A stretch of 64,000 bases of DNA from AWTP1-13 sp963770295 (GTDB lineage Bacteria; Pseudomonadota; Alphaproteobacteria; Rhizobiales; Hyphomicrobiaceae), in the NCBI GenBank assembly GCA_963770295.1, contig CAVYPA010000008.1, positions 288,595 through 352,594 on the forward strand, given 5' to 3'. Below are positions 1 to 9,349 of this stretch, piece after piece. Both the position numbers and the translations under genes were made by a program. The first letter of the stretch is position 1. Each line of letters begins with the position of its first letter. The notes beneath the pieces are model-generated. The model searched no databases. It was not told where the DNA came from and was given only the letters and a program-made list of their open reading frames with translations.

Positions 1-254
1 GGGTGGTGGCGGTCGCCAAGGCCGGCGTCGAAGACGGGCATGCCCTGTTCGGCGCGAGCCTGATCGTCAACCCCGACGGCGAGATCGTTGCCGAGAGCGC
101 GACGGAGGAGGACGAGGTCATCGTCGCGGCCTGCGATCTCGACGCTTGCCTGTTCGGCAAGGAAACAATTTTCGATTTCAAGCGGCACCGTCGCATCGAG
201 CACTACGGGCGCATCACGGCACAGGTGGGCGTCGAACGGCCAAAGGAGACGTGA
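1..254 (+). CDS. N-carbamoyl-D-amino-acid hydrolase (nitrilase superfamily), C-terminal part
   Basis: Only the last 83 or so residues lie in the window; the gene starts upstream. The visible part resembles the C-terminus of D-carbamoylases: a GASLIVNPDGEIVAES strand pair, EDEVIVAACDLD, then a FDFKRHRRIEHYG tail. These enzymes hydrolyse N-carbamoyl-D-amino acids to D-amino acid, CO2 and ammonia. The catalytic Glu-Lys-Cys triad would lie upstream and is not seen. The stop codon abuts the next gene's start, so the two are probably co-transcribed. A racemase and a hydantoinase nearby support the assignment. A generic carbon-nitrogen hydrolase is the alternative. Confidence 0.8.
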   Translation, partial: VVAVAKAGVEDGHALFGASLIVNPDGEIVAESATEEDEVIVAACDLDACLFGKETIFDFKRHRRIEHYGRITAQVGVERPKET

Positions 255-905
255 GTGGGAAACCTGAGTTTTAATTTTGCGCAGTTACAGCCGGCGCAGC
301 GCTATAAGCTTTTGTGCGGACTGGTGGTGCCGCGCCCGATTGCGCTGGTGACGTCGATGAGCGCTGACGGCGTCGTCAACGCTGCGCCCTTCTCCTTCTT
401 CAACGTGTTCTCCGAGAATCCGGCCTTGCTCGTCCTCGGTTTGCAGCACAACGAGGACGGTTCGCCCAAGGACACGACGCGCAATATCCACCTGAGCGGC
501 GAATTCGTGGTCAACTCGGTTGACGAGGCCATTGCCGAGGCGATGAACCTCACCGCCACGGACTTTCCGCGGGGCGAGGGCGAGCCCACGGCGCTGGGCA
601 TGGCGACGATGGCCTCGACGCTCGTCAAGCCTCCGCGCCTGGCACAAGCGCCCGCCGCATTCGAATGCCGGCGCACGGTGGGCCTCGCCTTTGGCCCACA
701 GCGCGAGCTCCTGATCGGTCAAGTTTTGGCTGTGCACGTGCGCGAGGGCATTGTCGACCCGGCGACCCTCAACGTTGACTTCACGGCGCTGGCGCCGGTC
801 GGACGCCTATGCGGCAGCGCCTACGCGCGCCAGCGCGACAGGTTCGAGCTCAAACGCATCACCTACGCCGAGTGGCGCGCGGGCCGCAGGCGGCTATCGG
901 GCTAG
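255..905 (+). CDS. Flavin reductase-like domain protein (DIM6/NTAB family)
   Basis: A 216-residue FMN-binding split-barrel protein. Family hallmarks are RPIALVTS near residue 27, then VNAAPFSFFNVFSENPALL and the DTTRNI segment. Relatives supply reduced flavin to monooxygenases or bind FMN themselves. The GTG start directly follows the preceding stop, with an AAAGGAG ribosome site a few bases upstream, so translation is likely coupled to the carbamoylase. The luciferase-like monooxygenase at 8189 could be its oxygenase partner; that pairing is inferred from proximity only. The 3' end overlaps the convergent racemase by 4 bp. Confidence 0.88.
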   Translation: MGNLSFNFAQLQPAQRYKLLCGLVVPRPIALVTSMSADGVVNAAPFSFFNVFSENPALLVLGLQHNEDGSPKDTTRNIHLSGEFVVNSVDEAIAEAMNLTATDFPRGEGEPTALGMATMASTLVKPPRLAQAPAAFECRRTVGLAFGPQRELLIGQVLAVHVREGIVDPATLNVDFTALAPVGRLCGSAYARQRDRFELKRITYAEWRAGRRRLSG

Positions 906-1567
906 GCGAATTGTACGGCGCCGATCGCCATGGCGACGGCGGCCTGGGTCGGGTCGATCACGGTGATGCCGAGCGCCGCCTCGAGCGGCACCCGATGCCG
1001 GGCCATGCCGGCGCACCCCATAATGACGATATCGGCCCCGTCGCGGTCGCGCAGCTCCCTGCCGACGGCGATCATCTTGGCAAGCGCCCCGTCGTCCGCG
1101 GCGGTTTCGGCGACGCTCATATCGAGTGAGCGCTCACCGGCAAGGCGCCCCGTGAGCCCGAGCTGGCGCAGGTAGCGCAGATGGCGACGAATCGAGGCCT
1201 GGGCGATGGCGATGACGCCGAACCGTTCGCCCCGGGCCAGGGCCGAGAGCACGCCCGCCTCATTGATGCCGAACACGGGCCGGGTGGTGGCCTCGCGGCA
1301 GCCGGGCAAACCCGGATCGGAGTAGCAAGCGATCACGAAGGCATCGACGTCGTCGCGGCTCTCGACCAGTGCCCTGAGCGGCAGGGCGACGCCGTCCACG
1401 TGCGCCTGGGTTTCGATGCCCAGCGGTCCCTCCTTGAGGGTCTCACAGATGATTTCGGGCCCATCCTGGAAGGCGACCGGTGCCAGCGCGGCCTCGAGTC
1501 CACGCGTCACGACCTCGTTGGAATTCGGGTTCACCACCAAAATGCGCCGGCGATTGTGCGCGAGCAT
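902..1567 (-). CDS. Asp/Glu/hydantoin racemase family protein
   Basis: 221 residues, the family's normal length. It begins with the Rossmann-like ILVVNPNSN strand. Both catalytic cysteine motifs are visible: VIACYSDPG near residue 85 and IMGCAGMA near residue 185. These cysteines do two-base proton transfer in hydantoin and aspartate racemases. The ATG has a GAGGA ribosome site. The gene points against its neighbours, but lies between D-carbamoylase and hydantoinase genes, so interconversion of hydantoin enantiomers is the best guess. Maleate isomerase-like activity is an alternative. Confidence 0.85.
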   Translation of the reverse strand: MLAHNRRRILVVNPNSNEVVTRGLEAALAPVAFQDGPEIICETLKEGPLGIETQAHVDGVALPLRALVESRDDVDAFVIACYSDPGLPGCREATTRPVFGINEAGVLSALARGERFGVIAIAQASIRRHLRYLRQLGLTGRLAGERSLDMSVAETAADDGALAKMIAVGRELRDRDGADIVIMGCAGMARHRVPLEAALGITVIDPTQAAVAMAIGAVQFA

Positions 1568-1810
1568 GCTGCATCCTCATCGATTTGCCGCCGTTGTTGG
1601 CGGGGAGCTAATTGCCGCCGAGCGCGACACGACCTGCCGCTCGGGTGCGGGAACCTTGCTTTCGGCATTGGCCTGGAGCAGGATTCATGGTTGAGCCGCA
1701 GCGTCGATGGCGTGGCGACAAAAGCTCCGCCTGCAACGATCCTGCGCTAGCTGGAGCAGGGCGTAAAGCGTGAAAGCCGCGCCATGCGTGATTAAGCAGA
1801 GGTGATACCC

Positions 1811-3298
1811 ATGCCCCAAGCCGCTTTCGACTGCGTCGTGCGCGGTGGCCGCGTCGCGACCGCGGTCGATGACTTTTTGGCCGACGTCGGCATTACCGAC
1901 GGCACGATTGCCGCGATTGGTCGCAACCTCGGTGCGGGCACGGCCGAGATCGACGCCACCGGTGCCCTCGTACTTCCCGGGGGCATCGATGCGCATGCCC
2001 ACATCGAGCAGCTCTCGGCGGCCGGCATCGTCAATTCGGACACCTTTGAAAGCGCCACCGCGTCGGCAGCCTACGGCGGCACCACCAGCGCCATCTGTTT
2101 TGCCGCCCAGCACGTCGGCATGGACCTGAAGAAGGTTGTTGCCGACTATGCGGCCTTGGCAAAAAAGGGCGCGCTCATCGACTACGCCTTTCATCTCATT
2201 ATTGCCGACCCGACCGAAGTGACGATCCGGGAGCACATCCCGGCGCTGGTTGCTCAGGGCCACGCCAGTTTGAAGGTGTTCATGACCTATGACCGTTTGG
2301 CGGTCGGTGATGAGAAGTTGCTCGACATCCTGTTCGCCGCCCGCGCCTCGGGAGCCTTGGTGTGCGTGCACGCCGAGAACCACGGCATGATCACATGGAT
2401 GGGCAAGCGTCTGGTCGAAAAGGGCTACGTTGCTCCCAAGTATCACACCGTCGGCCATCCGCGTGGTTGCGAGGCGGAAGCCTTCAACCGGCTGATCACC
2501 TTCGCTGAGTTCATCGACCAGCCGATCATGATCTTCCACGTCTCCACCGCCGAGGGCGTGGAGGTGATCCGCCGCGCACGTGGCCGCGGGCTCAAAGTCT
2601 TCGCCGAAACCTGCCCGCAATACCTGTTTATGACGGCCCAGGACCTCGACAAGCCCGGCCTTGAGGGCGCCAAGTGGATGTGTTCGCCGCCGCCGCGCGG
2701 CGAGGCCGACCAGGAGGCGATCTGGCAAGGCTTGGCGTTGGGCGATTTGCAACTGGTGTCCTCCGATCACGCGCCCTACGCCTTCAACGCCAGCGGCAAG
2801 CTCAGCGCTGGTCCGTCCGCGACCTTCAAGCAGATTGCCAATGGCCTGCCGGGGATCGAGTTGCGCTTGCCCTTGCTGTTCGACGCCATGGTCTCGAAGG
2901 GTCGCCTGGGGCTTCATAAGTTCGTCGAGCTGACGGCCACGGCGCCGGCCAAGATCTACAACCTTGCCCCGCGCAAAGGATCGATTGCCATTGGTGCGGA
3001 TGCTGACATCGTCGTTTGGGATCCTAAGCGCACGGTCAAGTTGGCCGACGGCGTGACCCACGACGGGGCGGGCTACACCCCCTATGTCGGTCGGAGCGTG
3101 ACCGGCTGGCCGGATACCGTGCTGCGGCGGGGAGAGGTGATCGTGCGCAACGGCAAGCTCGCAGCGAAGCCCGGTTCGGGCGCCTTCCTGCCGCGCAGCG
3201 GCGGCGAGGCGGCGCGGCCGCTGCAGCGTTTGGCGCCCGATATGGACCCGGCGCGCAACTTCGGCGCCAAACTCTACGGCGGCGAGCGCGGCAGTTGA
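1811..3298 (+). CDS. Dihydropyrimidinase / D-hydantoinase family amidohydrolase
   Basis: A 495-residue cyclic amidohydrolase that opens hydantoin or dihydropyrimidine rings. Binuclear metal-site residues are present: HAH at residues 62-64, the carbamylated lysine in SLKVFMTY at about 155, HAEN, the IFHVST histidine and the SDHAPY aspartate near 320. I chose the ATG at 1811 because AGAGGTG lies 7 nt upstream; an in-frame GTG at 1802 falls inside that ribosome site. Its product would feed the upstream D-carbamoylase. The true substrate (hydantoin, pyrimidine or another cyclic imide) cannot be read from sequence. Confidence 0.92.
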   Translation: MPQAAFDCVVRGGRVATAVDDFLADVGITDGTIAAIGRNLGAGTAEIDATGALVLPGGIDAHAHIEQLSAAGIVNSDTFESATASAAYGGTTSAICFAAQHVGMDLKKVVADYAALAKKGALIDYAFHLIIADPTEVTIREHIPALVAQGHASLKVFMTYDRLAVGDEKLLDILFAARASGALVCVHAENHGMITWMGKRLVEKGYVAPKYHTVGHPRGCEAEAFNRLITFAEFIDQPIMIFHVSTAEGVEVIRRARGRGLKVFAETCPQYLFMTAQDLDKPGLEGAKWMCSPPPRGEADQEAIWQGLALGDLQLVSSDHAPYAFNASGKLSAGPSATFKQIANGLPGIELRLPLLFDAMVSKGRLGLHKFVELTATAPAKIYNLAPRKGSIAIGADADIVVWDPKRTVKLADGVTHDGAGYTPYVGRSVTGWPDTVLRRGEVIVRNGKLAAKPGSGAFLPRSGGEAARPLQRLAPDMDPARNFGAKLYGGERGS

Positions 3299-3388
3299 CA
3301 GGGGCTGGCTTCGACACCTCAATGCTCGCCCTGTCGCAACGCTGGTAAGGCGCGATAGTGCCGAGGATCGAGCTAACGGAGGTATAGC

Positions 3389-3913
3389 GTGGCATCGACG
3401 GACAAACCGCTGGGCAGGGCGATGGTGCTTGGCCCCGACGAGGGCAAGAGCTATTGGCAGCCGATACCGGCCAACGGCTTTGCCCGCAACCTCTTCAACG
3501 ACCAGGTGACCGGCAGCGTCCACAAATATTCGCTGAGCGTGCAGACGATCGCTCCGGGTTGTTTCATTCGCGAGCACACGCACGATCACAACGACGAGGC
3601 TGCCTACGTCATTGCCGGCAAGGGCTTTTTCCAGATCGACGGCGAGGACCATGCGGTGCAGGCGGGCTCCGCGGTATTCGTCGGCTACAACCGCCGACAC
3701 AAGTGGATCAATCCCGGGCCGGAGCCCTTGACCTTCCTTGCCTTGTTCATGCCCGGCGGGCTCGACGCCTTCTTTGCCGAGATTGGGCGCGAGCGCCGAC
3801 CGGGCGAGCCCGCGCCGGAGCCCTTCGCGCGGCCGGGCAACATCGCCGAAATCGAGGCCCGCAGCGTGTTCGGGTGGACGGATCAAAGCTTCGCCAAGCG
3901 CAAGGAAAGCTGA
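3389..3913 (+). CDS. Cupin-domain protein
   Basis: 174 residues with a single double-stranded beta-helix. The metal-binding first cupin motif is seen as REHTHDHNDEAAYVI (two His, then Glu), followed by the second-motif region around FVGYNRRHKWINPG. The GTG start has GGAGG 6-8 nt upstream. It sits between the hydantoinase and CoA-transferase genes in the same direction, with only about 90 bp and 7 bp gaps, so it is probably in one transcript. The role could be a small-molecule dioxygenase, isomerase or sensor; sequence does not decide. Confidence 0.85.
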   Translation: MASTDKPLGRAMVLGPDEGKSYWQPIPANGFARNLFNDQVTGSVHKYSLSVQTIAPGCFIREHTHDHNDEAAYVIAGKGFFQIDGEDHAVQAGSAVFVGYNRRHKWINPGPEPLTFLALFMPGGLDAFFAEIGRERRPGEPAPEPFARPGNIAEIEARSVFGWTDQSFAKRKES

Positions 3914-3920
3914 AGCTCGC

Positions 3921-5126
3921 ATGCTCGACTTGTTGCAAGGCGTTCGCATCGTCAGTTTCAACCATTTCCTGCTTGGCCCGATGGCAATGCAGACGCTTGC
4001 CGACCTTGGCGCCGACGTCATCGCGGTCGAGAGTACCGAGGGTGCCTGGCAGCGCCACTGGTCGGGTGGGAATATCTGGCACGACGGCCAGAGCGTGCTG
4101 CACCTTTGCGCCAATCGCAACAAGCGCAATGTTGCCATCGACCTCAAATCGGCGAAGGGCAAGGAGCTGGCGCTGCGGCTGATCGATACGGCCGATGTGG
4201 TGGCCGAGAACTTCCGACCCGGAGTGATGGAGAAGCTGGGCTTTGGTTACGAGACCCTGAAGCAGCGCAAGCCCGGCCTGATCTATGCCTCCGCCACCGG
4301 CTATGGCTCCGACGGCCCCTATGTTGCAAGGCCCGGCCAGGATCTCTTGGCCCAGGCCCTGTTCGGTATCATGGCGATTACCGGGCAGGCGAGCACGGGT
4401 CCCAGACCCGTGGGGGTGTCTCTGGTCGATCATCACGGCGCGGCGCTGTTTGCCATGGGCGTGTTGGCCGCCTTGGTGCGGCGAGGCAAGACGGGCCAGG
4501 GTTGCCGGGTGGAAGCCAGCCTGATGCAGGCGGCGCTCGACCTGCAGGCGGAGTCGTTGGTCAGCTGGCTCAATTCGCCACACAAACCCAACATCTCCGC
4601 CTTCAAGCACGTCGCCGGCTGGTATTACGCCGCCCCCTACGGCGTTTACCCGACGAGGGATGGTCACCTCGCCCTGTCGTTGTCGCCGCTCAAGGACATC
4701 GCCGTTGCGATCGCCGAGCCCGCCCTTGCCACCTACGACAGCAAGGATACCTGGACCAAGCAGGACGAGATCTCCGAGCTCATCGCCGCGAAGTTGAAAA
4801 CCGCGACCAGTAAAGAGTGGATGGCGCGCATGGAGCCGCTCAAGATCTGGCATGCGCCCGTGCAGGACTATGGGGAGATCCGCGTCGACCCGCAGGTGCA
4901 GCATATGAATTCGCTCATCACCGTGCCGGGCACCGGCAAGGCCAAGGCACCCATCACCGTGGTCAATCATCCCCTGCTTTACGATGGCGCCACCGCCGAG
5001 GTCGAGCGTCCCCCCCAGCAGCTCGGGGCACAGACGGCCGAAGTGTTGGCCGAACTTGGGTTCACAGCCGCGGAAATCCGTGCGCTGGCAGACGAGCGCA
5101 TCATCAGCACCGGCACGGCGTCATAA
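3921..5126 (+). CDS. CaiB/BaiF (class III) CoA-transferase
   Basis: 401 residues from an ATG just 7 nt after the cupin stop; the longer open frame upstream is the cupin gene in another register. Class III CoA-transferase features are an N-terminal LLQGVRIVSF strand, GADVIAVES, RNKRNVAIDLK, AENFRPGVMEKLG, and the catalytic aspartate at residue 141 within SDGPYVARPGQDLL. It moves CoA between carboxylic acids by a covalent aspartyl-CoA route. With the adjacent MaoC hydratase it suggests that the ring-opening product is activated to a CoA thioester and then hydrated or dehydrated. Confidence 0.92.
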   Translation: MLDLLQGVRIVSFNHFLLGPMAMQTLADLGADVIAVESTEGAWQRHWSGGNIWHDGQSVLHLCANRNKRNVAIDLKSAKGKELALRLIDTADVVAENFRPGVMEKLGFGYETLKQRKPGLIYASATGYGSDGPYVARPGQDLLAQALFGIMAITGQASTGPRPVGVSLVDHHGAALFAMGVLAALVRRGKTGQGCRVEASLMQAALDLQAESLVSWLNSPHKPNISAFKHVAGWYYAAPYGVYPTRDGHLALSLSPLKDIAVAIAEPALATYDSKDTWTKQDEISELIAAKLKTATSKEWMARMEPLKIWHAPVQDYGEIRVDPQVQHMNSLITVPGTGKAKAPITVVNHPLLYDGATAEVERPPQQLGAQTAEVLAELGFTAAEIRALADERIISTGTAS

Positions 5127-5152
5127 GTCGCGCGAACTGGAGTACACCCGCC

Positions 5153-5596
5153 ATGAAAGAGGACTTCTACGTCAAGCCCGGCGACAGCGTCACCTTCGCC
5201 AAGACCGTGGGAGAGACCGACATCTACCTTTTCGCCGGGATTACCGGCGACTTCGCCGTCAATCATGTCAACGAGCAGTACATGGCGCGTTCCAAGTATG
5301 GTAGGCGCATCGCCCATGGCGTGCTGGTGTTGGGCTTCGCCTCTACCTGCTCCTCGATGATGATCGAGAAGTGTCACGGCACCGCCGGCGATGAGACCGC
5401 CGTCTCGCTTGGGTATGACAAGGTTCGCTTTCTTGGCGCCGTCTTCATTGGCGACACGCTCACCCTCACCTACACCATCGTCGAGGTCGATCCGATCAAG
5501 CGCCGTTCGCGCAGCGACATCAAGGTGGTGAACCAGAAGGGCGAGCTCGTCGCCGTGGCGCAGCACATCTTGGCCTGGGTCAAGGACCAGGCCTGA
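5153..5596 (+). CDS. MaoC-family (R)-specific enoyl-CoA hydratase
   Basis: 147-residue single hot-dog domain. The hydratase-2 signature is present: FAGITGDFAVNHVNEQYM, with catalytic Asp and His five residues apart, then RIAHGVLVLG. I chose ATG 5153 over longer upstream in-frame starts because those lie inside the CoA-transferase gene in another frame. The 26-bp gap to the CoA-transferase indicates an operon. Likely reaction: reversible hydration of an enoyl-CoA made from the preceding gene's product. Confidence 0.9.
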   Translation: MKEDFYVKPGDSVTFAKTVGETDIYLFAGITGDFAVNHVNEQYMARSKYGRRIAHGVLVLGFASTCSSMMIEKCHGTAGDETAVSLGYDKVRFLGAVFIGDTLTLTYTIVEVDPIKRRSRSDIKVVNQKGELVAVAQHILAWVKDQA

Positions 5597-5833
5597 ACCG
5601 CGCGCCAGCCGCGCCACAAAATTGCCCCGCCCACCGGCGCTCCGAGCGGGCTTTGCTCGCTCTCCGTTTGGCCCCGCGGCGCTGTCCCGCCGGGGCTTGG
5701 CGTTGCACGTTACGTGTTTTCCGGGCGACATTTTGCGGGCTTCTCCCGGTTATTTGCGCCGAGCGTCTGACATAGGGTCCGCCGCTTACGATCGAGGTCG
5801 ATTTCGGCAACGGCATTGGCAAAGGGATCAGCG

Positions 5834-6514
5834 ATGAGGACCCTCTCGAACACCGCAGTCATCTCCGTGTGCGCCTTGGCGGCGGCGTGGCTGCCGACGT
5901 CTCTGCTGGCGCAGGCAAACCTCAAAGATCGTGTGCAGGGCGCCGTCGAAGCGGTCGAGAGCAGCTGCGCTGCCGACATCGGCCGATTCTGCGGCAACGT
6001 CACCCGCGGCGAGGCAAGGCTGCTCTTGTGCATGCAGGCCTTCGACGATCAGCTGAGCCGGCGCTGCCAGTTTGCCTTGTATCGGGCTTCCCGCAACCTG
6101 GAGCGCGCCTCGGATCGGGTCGAGCGCATCGCCGATGCCTGCTGGCCGGAAATCGAGGCGAACTGCGCCAACGCCGACAGGATTGGCCAATGCCTCGTCG
6201 AGAAGATGCAAGCGCTGTCATCCTCTTGCCGCACCGTCGTCGACGGGGTCCAGCAAACCCTGCAAAATCTGGCGGCGTTGCGCGGATTGCCCGTGCTGAG
6301 TTCCGACAACGAGGACGTCGGTCGGGTCGCCGAGGTCGTCAGGGATGCCAATGGCAAGGTGCAAACGCTTGAGATCGACATTGGGCGCTTCCTCGGCGTC
6401 GGCGGGCGCACCATCATCATCGATGCGAACTCGTTCGAGCAGCTTGCCGACAAGGTCAAGTTACGCCTCACCGCCGAGGCCGTACGCGCGGTGCCGGATG
6501 CAAGCAAGCAATAG
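5834..6514 (+). CDS. Secreted cysteine-rich protein with PRC-barrel-like C-terminus
   Basis: 226 residues. Residues 1-26 form a signal peptide ending in LLAQA. Residues 40-135 carry paired-cysteine repeats (SSCAADIGRFC, LLCMQAF, RRCQF, DACWPEIEANC, IGQCL, SSCRTVV), like the cysteine-rich repeats seen in some periplasmic and Golgi proteins. The C-terminal 75 residues resemble a PRC barrel (GLPVLSSDNEDVGRVAEVVRD). ATG 5834 is preferred because AAAGGGAT lies upstream. Function is unknown. It stands alone between two convergent units, with a probable periplasmic location. Confidence 0.75.
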   Translation: MRTLSNTAVISVCALAAAWLPTSLLAQANLKDRVQGAVEAVESSCAADIGRFCGNVTRGEARLLLCMQAFDDQLSRRCQFALYRASRNLERASDRVERIADACWPEIEANCANADRIGQCLVEKMQALSSSCRTVVDGVQQTLQNLAALRGLPVLSSDNEDVGRVAEVVRDANGKVQTLEIDIGRFLGVGGRTIIIDANSFEQLADKVKLRLTAEAVRAVPDASKQ

Positions 6515-6532
6515 CGGAGACCGGCGCGCCGA

Positions 6533-7168
6533 TCACACCAGGCGCAGGGTGGTCTTCGGCGCCGGTCGCGGACCGCTCAAGGCCAAGACGATAAAGGACC
6601 AGCCGGCAAAAATCATTTTGATGCCGATCAGGAGCCCGATGGTAAAGGTCGCCGAACTGGGTAACTTGAGGGCAATCAAGGCGCCTGCGGCGATGGCCAC
6701 CAGGCCGCTCACGAGTACCCAACCCCAACCGTTGTGCGGCCTGAGGCGAAGGGCCATCCCCACTTCCAGGGCGCCATCGGCGATGAGCAGGGCCGCGATC
6801 AGGACCGTGAGCGTGACGATGCCGCTGAGGGGGAGCAGCGCGAGATAGCCGCCGACGATCAGGTGGAGGAGGCCAATCGACAGGTTCCAGAAGAAGCCCC
6901 GCCAGTCGCCTGCGGAGAAGGCGTGCAGAATGATGGCCGCGCCCGAGATAACGAAGATGGAGCCCAGCGCAATCTTGATGGCGATCGTCGACAGCAGCGG
7001 AAAGGCGATGGCGGCCAGGCCTGCCAGCACCAGCACGCAGCCGAGCAGGAGATAGCCGAGCCAATGCTCGGCGATCTGCCGCTGCGCCCGCAGCAAGCCA
7101 TCGCGCACTTGGCGCTGGGTGTCGGCGATCCCCGCATTCGTTGCCGCTTGTAACATGCGCTGGACCAT
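6533..7168 (-). CDS. HdeD-family (DUF308) membrane protein
   Basis: 211 residues with about six predicted membrane helices in pairs (GYLLLGCVLVLAGLAAIAF, IFVISGAAIILHAF, LLHLIVGGYLALLP, VLIAALLIADGALE, LVSGLVAIAAGALIALK, IGLLIGIKMIFAGW). This repeat of DUF308 units matches the HdeD family, linked in enterobacteria to acid resistance. A GAGGAG ribosome site lies 6 nt before the ATG. It converges on the secreted cysteine-rich gene. No operon partner is visible. Confidence 0.9.
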   Translation of the reverse strand: MVQRMLQAATNAGIADTQRQVRDGLLRAQRQIAEHWLGYLLLGCVLVLAGLAAIAFPLLSTIAIKIALGSIFVISGAAIILHAFSAGDWRGFFWNLSIGLLHLIVGGYLALLPLSGIVTLTVLIAALLIADGALEVGMALRLRPHNGWGWVLVSGLVAIAAGALIALKLPSSATFTIGLLIGIKMIFAGWSFIVLALSGPRPAPKTTLRLV

Positions 7169-8188
7169 GGCCGCTCCTCTAGGTTGTTCTACCGCCTACC
7201 GTTCCACTGCCGTCCCCGCGCTCGAGTGCGACCGGCAGCTTTCGCGCCGTGCCTCGCGCGGCGTCACCGGCCGCGGCCGCTCTTGCGCGCCCTTGCCGTC
7301 GCCGGCCGGACGGCGGCCTGCCGAGTTTGCTGGGGATCCGCAGCGCACGGAGCAGCCTACGACGGGCTGCGGCAGAAGCGACATCGGGGCTAACCCTGAA
7401 AGCCAGCCAAGGCCGCTGGCGGGCGATGCTCGGCACCGGTTCGAGCATGGACGGCAGGTCCGCGCGGGGGACAGCGGCAGCTGCGCAGCGGCCAGCCCCG
7501 CATGCCCCCAGGCAAGACGCGACGGGCTGGAGCGCCGGTCGAGCTTAACGCGGGCGAGCGAGTAAAATATGAGGGGCGAAAGCCTTCCCGAACGCGCGAA
7601 CTCCCAGTCGGTCGGTTACAATTTTTCATCCGGGCGCGATGGCCAAAGCGCAGCGCGGGCGCAGGCTCACGCGCCCGGTGGATCGGCCAAGGCGGGCTTC
7701 GAGGTGGGTTTGGCAAAGGACGATACCGGCAGGGTGTTGGGTCTCGTCACGGGCTTCGAATGACATGGGCGAGCCTGGGCGAGCATGGGTGATCTGGCCG
7801 GCGCCGCCGCGCACAACCCTACCTGACCAAAGCCGGACGCAAGCTGGATGAAGGTCAAGCCCATTGCCGTTGATAGGCTCGCGGAGAACCGCAAGCCCGT
7901 TGGCCGTCTCGACTCGGCAGCCTCGGCCATGCGTGCCGACCGCGCTGGCGCAGCTGGGGGGCGCCGCAGTCAGAGCCCAAGCCGGCGGGTCCCGCTGGCG
8001 CGAGCCATTGCCAAGGTTGGGTTGAGCCGCGTGCGCCGGGTTGCCGCGACCCTTTTTCATTTGGTTTTGGGGCACGATCCCTGGGTCGCCACGATTGCGG
8101 GGCCGGCCAGCAACTGCATTGCCCGGCCGGCGTGCCTACGCTGGGCATTGGTGAGGCTGAGGACGTGCGGGGGCTGGGCCCCTCGACG
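7169..8188. other. 1.0 kb stretch with no recognisable gene
   Basis: GC-rich sequence between two minus-strand genes. Open frames on both strands (for example 7626-8075 minus) have low-complexity Arg/Ala/Pro-rich translations without recognisable domains or good ribosome sites, so I treat them as chance. No tRNA, repeat array or clear terminator was seen. Confidence 0.5.
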
Positions 8189-9349
8189 TCATCCTTTGCG
8201 GGTTTGGTATTTGTCGATTGCCGCCTGCACCGCGGCCCTGCTTTGCTGGCCCGCCGTTGCGAACTTCGCCGCGGCATCCGCGTAGCTCGAGCGGCGCAGC
8301 GCGTTGGCGTTATGTTGAAAGTGTGGGTGCACGAAGCGCGCCATCAGCTCGTAGCTTCGCTTTGTGGCCGGCCAGTCGGCCCAGTTGTGGGCCAACAGCA
8401 GCACGCCGCCGAAGCCACCGTTCGAGCCCTGCCACAGGCGCTCGAAGTGGCGAATGCAGTCTTCTGGCGTGCCGATTGTGGCGAGACCCGACTCGATCAA
8501 ATAGTCGGCCGGATCCCCCGTGATGTCGGGTGGGATGATGGGAAAGGTGGCCACTTCCGTGAAGTAGCGCCGAAAATCGTCGAGGCCGAATTTGACATCC
8601 CGGCGCGCCTGCTCGCGAGTCTCGGCCACATGCGCGAAGGTAACGATGCGCCATTTGCTTCGGTCCGCCGTCTTGCCATGGGCGCGCGCGGCCTCCTCGT
8701 ACACGCCCCAGTTGCTGGCGTGCGCCTTGAGGGCGTCGTCCGAGGTGCCGCCGATGGAGAGCATGCCGATGCCGTGCTTGCCGGCGGCAAGGGCCCCGGT
8801 CGGTGAGCGCGACGATGCCACCGCCATTTCCATCATGGGCCGTGAATAGGCTGAAAGCTGCAGGCGCGCCTCGACCAGGTCGAACCAGTCGGTCTTTTTG
8901 CTGACGACGCGGCCTTGCATCAATTCCATGATGACGTCGAGCGATTTATCGAGCTTGCGGCGCTGGTCCTCCGCTTTGAGCCCCATCTTGACCGCATCGT
9001 AGACGAGCGAGCCGGGCCCGACACCGAACATGGCGCGCCCGCGCGTCATATAGTCGAGCTGCATCATGCGACCGGCAACGGTGAAGGGATTGTGGTAGGG
9101 CAGCGAGACGACGCCGGTGCCCAGCCGAATGTGGCGCGTGCGCTCGGCGGCCGCCGCAATGAACATTTCTGGGCAGGCGATGATCTCGAACCCGCCTGAG
9201 TGGTGCTCGCCGATCCAGGCTTCCGAGTAATTGAGCCGGTCGAGATGGATGAGGAGCTCCATATCGCGTTCGAGGCACAGCAGCGGGTTCTCGCTCAGCG
9301 GCTGGAATGGGGCCAGGAAAATGCCGGTCTTCAGGTATCGGTCGTCCAT
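8189..9349 (-). CDS. Luciferase-like (LLM class) flavin-dependent monooxygenase
   Basis: 386-residue TIM-barrel oxidoreductase of the bacterial luciferase family. Typical segments are AWIGEHHSGGFEI (active-site His), IRLGTGVVSLPYHNPF, GRAMFGVGPGSL, and LIESGLATIGTPEDCI near residue 300. Such enzymes use reduced FMN and O2 to oxidise or cleave organic substrates. The flavin reductase at 255 is a candidate reductant supplier. The ATG has an AAGAGAT ribosome site. It is transcribed away from the downstream MBL gene. Confidence 0.93.
   Translation of the reverse strand: MDDRYLKTGIFLAPFQPLSENPLLCLERDMELLIHLDRLNYSEAWIGEHHSGGFEIIACPEMFIAAAAERTRHIRLGTGVVSLPYHNPFTVAGRMMQLDYMTRGRAMFGVGPGSLVYDAVKMGLKAEDQRRKLDKSLDVIMELMQGRVVSKKTDWFDLVEARLQLSAYSRPMMEMAVASSRSPTGALAAGKHGIGMLSIGGTSDDALKAHASNWGVYEEAARAHGKTADRSKWRIVTFAHVAETREQARRDVKFGLDDFRRYFTEVATFPIIPPDITGDPADYLIESGLATIGTPEDCIRHFERLWQGSNGGFGGVLLLAHNWADWPATKRSYELMARFVHPHFQHNANALRRSSYADAAAKFATAGQQSRAAVQAAIDKYQTRKG

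Noticed and set aside
1685..4162. 825-codon minus-strand open frame
   Set aside because: It is antisense to the hydantoinase, cupin and CoA-transferase genes; its translation has no domains and is a by-product of high GC at third codon positions.
5597..5833. Terminator downstream of the MaoC gene
   Set aside because: GC-rich inverted stretches are present, but none is followed by a T run.
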